Below are positions 61,501 to 64,000 of a DNA stretch of 64,000 nt, piece after piece. Source of the stretch: Istiophorus platypterus (Eukaryota; Chordata; Actinopteri; Istiophoriformes; Istiophoridae). The notes under the pieces were generated by a model. It made no database searches. It had not been told where the DNA came from and saw nothing but the letters and a program-made list of their open reading frames with translations. The DNA lies in NCBI GenBank assembly GCA_016859345.1, contig CM029119.1, positions 2,996,609 through 3,060,608 on the forward strand, read 5' to 3'. A program made the translations under genes and the position numbers. The number at the start of each line of letters is the position of its first letter. The first letter of the stretch is position 1.

Positions 61501-61784
61501 CCCACTGACTGAGCAGTAAGGTTGAATTAGGGCAGACAAGGTAACTGAGGTGAGCAGCTGGAATCCCAGAGACTTCAGTAAGTGGGAAACGTAGCAGGGA
61601 AGAGTAGTTAAACCTGTCATTCAGATGCCACTGACAGTTCCCTCTTTTGACTTATTGATCCATGCCCTTGGAGGAGATAAGGTTGTATTATCAAAGACAC
61701 ACCATTAAATGCAAAGTAGTAAGAGATCTGTGTCCTAGGAGTGTCAATCTATGTAAGTCCCTGTACGTCATCGGAAATGTGAAT

Positions 61785-62620
61785 CCAATTTTTATTTGAA
61801 AATAAACCAAGTACATTTACTCAATTACTGTACATAATTGCAATTTCATGCCCATTTTTAATTTTACTCCACTACATTTTACATTCTAGATGTTGTACTT
61901 TTTAACACTCTATTTTTTTTTTTTTTTTTACAGTTATAGTTGCTAGTTATTTATTTTACACATAAAAACATTCAAGCTTCAAAAAATATGATGCATGATT
62001 GAAGATGAAATCAGTGGTACCCAACACTTTTGTCTAGTGAGCCCCCTTACCGAATAGAATTGTCTCATTTGGCCCCCATGTCATGTTTTAGATATCTATG
62101 AGTTATCAGCAACTCCACCAAACAGACATTTCTCCTCTAAATTTGTTGGACGGTTTCATTTAAATAAAAGTTTGTGGTGAAATCAAGATTAAATCATCCA
62201 GCATTTCATACTAAGAAGGAAAGTTTTGTGAAAGACTAAAAAAATGTATGCATATTTATGTAATAGTGTCTTGTTTTGTTTTGTTTTGTTTTTTTTCAAT
62301 TCAGCCTCATTAATCATCTGGACCTTCTAGAGGGGATGACCGTAGATTGGCTACCTTTGGACTTAACTGTAAATAAAGCAGAGAAATTGGCAGAGTAAAT
62401 GCTACTTACACATTGTTGCATCAGTGCTAACATCCTGTAATGTCAGTGGGCCAAAAAAAAGTTAAAGTACTTTGATACTTTAAGGACATTTTTGACCATA
62501 CTTCTGTAATTTTACTTTATTAAGATTTTGATCATAGGAATTTTAGTTGTAATGGCATATTTCTACACTGTATTTGTATTTTTATTTAAGTAAAATATCT
62601 GAGTACTCCTTCCACTACTG
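61785..62620 (+). repeat. Fish repeat family E, long copy with an inserted middle
   Basis: The left part has agtacatttactcaattact, then ttttactccactacatttta and gttgtactttttaacactc. The right part, at 62460-62620, has aagtactttgatactttaag, acttctgtaattttacttta, atttctacactgtatttgta and atctgagtactccttccact. Both belong to one common fish repeat. Between them lies diverged sequence containing a second repeat-like piece (ggtacccaacacttttgtct, near 62015-62080) and a TTTTG tract at 62270-62292. Confidence 0.6.
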
Positions 62621-63234
62621 ACCATGTGAAATCTTTATGACTTCCATTGTCTCCACTAGACTCAGTAATGACTTACCCACCCTGTGGGTCCGTTGTTACA
62701 AATAATGTTTCATGGTCAAGCATTGTTTGAAAAACTAGGATGAATTTCATTTCAAACAGATAAATATATAAATATTGAAATTTAAGAGAAATTAAATAAA
62801 CAAACTGAGTATAACAACAAAACATAACTCAAATCAACTTTTTGAAAAGATTTTCTCTCTATCTTTCTCTTTGTGTTTCATTATCACACAGCCTATGGCT
62901 TCTCCATTCTGGGTCTGATTTGTTAAAAGCAAACTGATGTTTCTCTGTACCCATGCAGCAGATGAGTAAGCAGAAGTTTAAATTGTGATGTGAAATATTA
63001 AAAATGAGGCAGGGATGTAGAGCAGAGCATAAGGGAAACAGACAGTCCGAGGATGAAGGGTCGAGGGATAATCACAAACACTTACACAAGCAAACACAAA
63101 GGTTGCCCAAAGAAATTCATCATTGCAGAGACTACAAGCACTCACTGTGAATTACAGCATTTATTCAGGCAAAAAATCTTTTGCACTTGCCATTTTCATT
63201 TCACCCCTGCGTCTTTCAAGTTTCTGAAAATTCA

Positions 63235-64000
63235 ATTCAATTCAATTCAACTTTATTTATATAGCACCATATCATAACAGACGTTATCTCAGGCCACTTT
63301 TCATATAGAGCAGGTCTAGACCAGACTCTTTATAGTTATCATTTACGGAGACCCAACATTTTCCCCATGAGCAAACACTTGGTGACAGCAGCAATGAAAA
63401 ACTCCCTTTGAACAGGTAGAAACGTTGAACAGATCCTGGCTCGTGGTTAGTGTGGGGGGGTCTGCCTCAACCAACTGGATTGAGAGTGAGAGAAAGAGAA
63501 AGAGAGACGGGGGGCAGGAGGGAGGAGAAACAGCAGAGCACAATAATGGGACTAATAGGTATATATACTATAGTTATACTAACAGTGCTGATAATATTAC
63601 TAATAGGACTAAATGAAACAGTAACATTAATAACCATAATAATCATAATAATTAAAGCAGTGGGTGTTGATCAGGATCATGGGGCAGTAGATGGATCTGC
63701 AGCCATGGATCCAGACTCAGGAGCATCAGAAAGTAACTGCAGAAAGTAACAGGAGGAAGAGGAGAGAGATGAGGAAGAACAAAACTACAGGAGAGAGCAA
63801 GGACAGTTAGTAACGAGCATTTTTGAGGTGTTAATGTCCACAGGGAGAGAGGAGGAGGAGGCTGGGGAAAGGGAAGCTCAGTGCATCATGGGAAGTCCCC
63901 CAGTAGTCTGGGCCTATAGCAGCATAGTGAGGGGATGGCTCGAGCTAAAGCTGAGCCAGTTCTAACCATAAGCTATATCAAAGAGGAAGGATTTAAGCCG
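63235..64000 (+). repeat. Fish interspersed repeat truncated by the window end
   Basis: It starts with ATTCA pentamers, then ctttatttatatagcaccat, taacagacgttatctcaggc, atatagagcaggtctagacc, ccccatgagcaaacacttgg, aatgaaaaactccctttgaa and gagagtgagagaaagagaaa. It ends gctgagccagttctaaccat followed by agctatatcaaagaggaagg, the phrase also found at 15650-15705. It is a very abundant fish family. Open frames on both strands here (for example 63450-63749) are low-complexity and not genes. Confidence 0.7.

Larger units (their letters stand above)
42491..64000. other. Downstream intergenic region without recognised genes
   Basis: In 21.5 kb I recognise no exon of any known family and no RNA gene. 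The content is interspersed repeats, microsatellites, a palindrome near 43.66 kb, one unassigned ORF (58047-58511), and unremarkable AT-rich sequence. Long stretches such as 43.7-45.1, 46.5-48.0, 51.5-53.3, 54.3-56.5, 56.8-58.0 and 58.6-61.7 kb show nothing I can name. The human CA10 locus also borders a large gene-poor interval, so this agrees with conserved surroundings. Confidence 0.7.

Noticed and set aside
63450..63749. 99-codon frame with an Ile-rich transmembrane-like run
   Set aside because: It lies inside an abundant fish repeat and the Ile run comes from an ataata-type tract.

Overview
The window looks like nuclear DNA from a teleost fish, probably a spiny-rayed (percomorph-type) species. 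It is AT-rich, has long introns with canonical GT/AG splice sites, vertebrate-style dinucleotide microsatellites, and many interspersed repeats that I recognise from fish genomes. These include Tc1-like transposon remnants, tRNA-derived SINEs and several multicopy fish repeat families. There are no bacterial-type operons, CRISPR arrays or genuine RNA genes.

The only protein-coding gene I can support is the 3' two-thirds of carbonic anhydrase-related protein 10 (CA10/CARP X), on the + strand. Six coding exons lie at 12378-12563, 27194-27289, 33577-33649, 37893-38047, 38346-38520 and 41400-41422. They join in frame into 708 nt, which is 235 codons plus a stop. They start about 93 residues into the human protein and end with the family C-terminus NEWLLK. 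The signal peptide and N-terminal exons must lie upstream of base 1. Two of the three zinc-binding histidines of active carbonic anhydrases are replaced (Arg and Gln), so the product should be a non-catalytic secreted neuronal protein. Known family members are neurexin ligands.

Layout: 1-12377 is the 3' part of an upstream intron. It holds a long copy of a fish repeat containing a nearly identical 665-bp tandem duplication. 12564-27193 is a 14.6-kb intron with two SINEs, a SINE tail and three different Tc1-like remnants. 27290-33576 and 33650-37892 are the next introns, with a fourth Tc1-like remnant, a G-quadruplex-type run and a 14-bp-arm hairpin. The last two introns are 298 bp and 2.9 kb. 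The 3' UTR runs from 41423 to roughly 42.4-42.5 kb. The remaining 21.5 kb looks like a gene desert. It holds repeats, a perfect 31-bp palindrome carrying two AP-1 sites, transposon-borne nuclear-receptor half-site arrays, several non-repetitive stretches that resemble conserved noncoding elements, and one unexplained 154-codon ORF at 58047-58511.

Limits: repeat families were assigned from memory of fish genomic sequence without a database search, so edges are approximate. Conserved-element calls rest on sequence texture only. I found no novel multi-gene system. The most worthwhile leads are the AP-1 palindrome, the tandem duplication, the 58-kb ORF, and the weak last splice donor of CA10, which would give an alternative C-terminus if that intron were retained.
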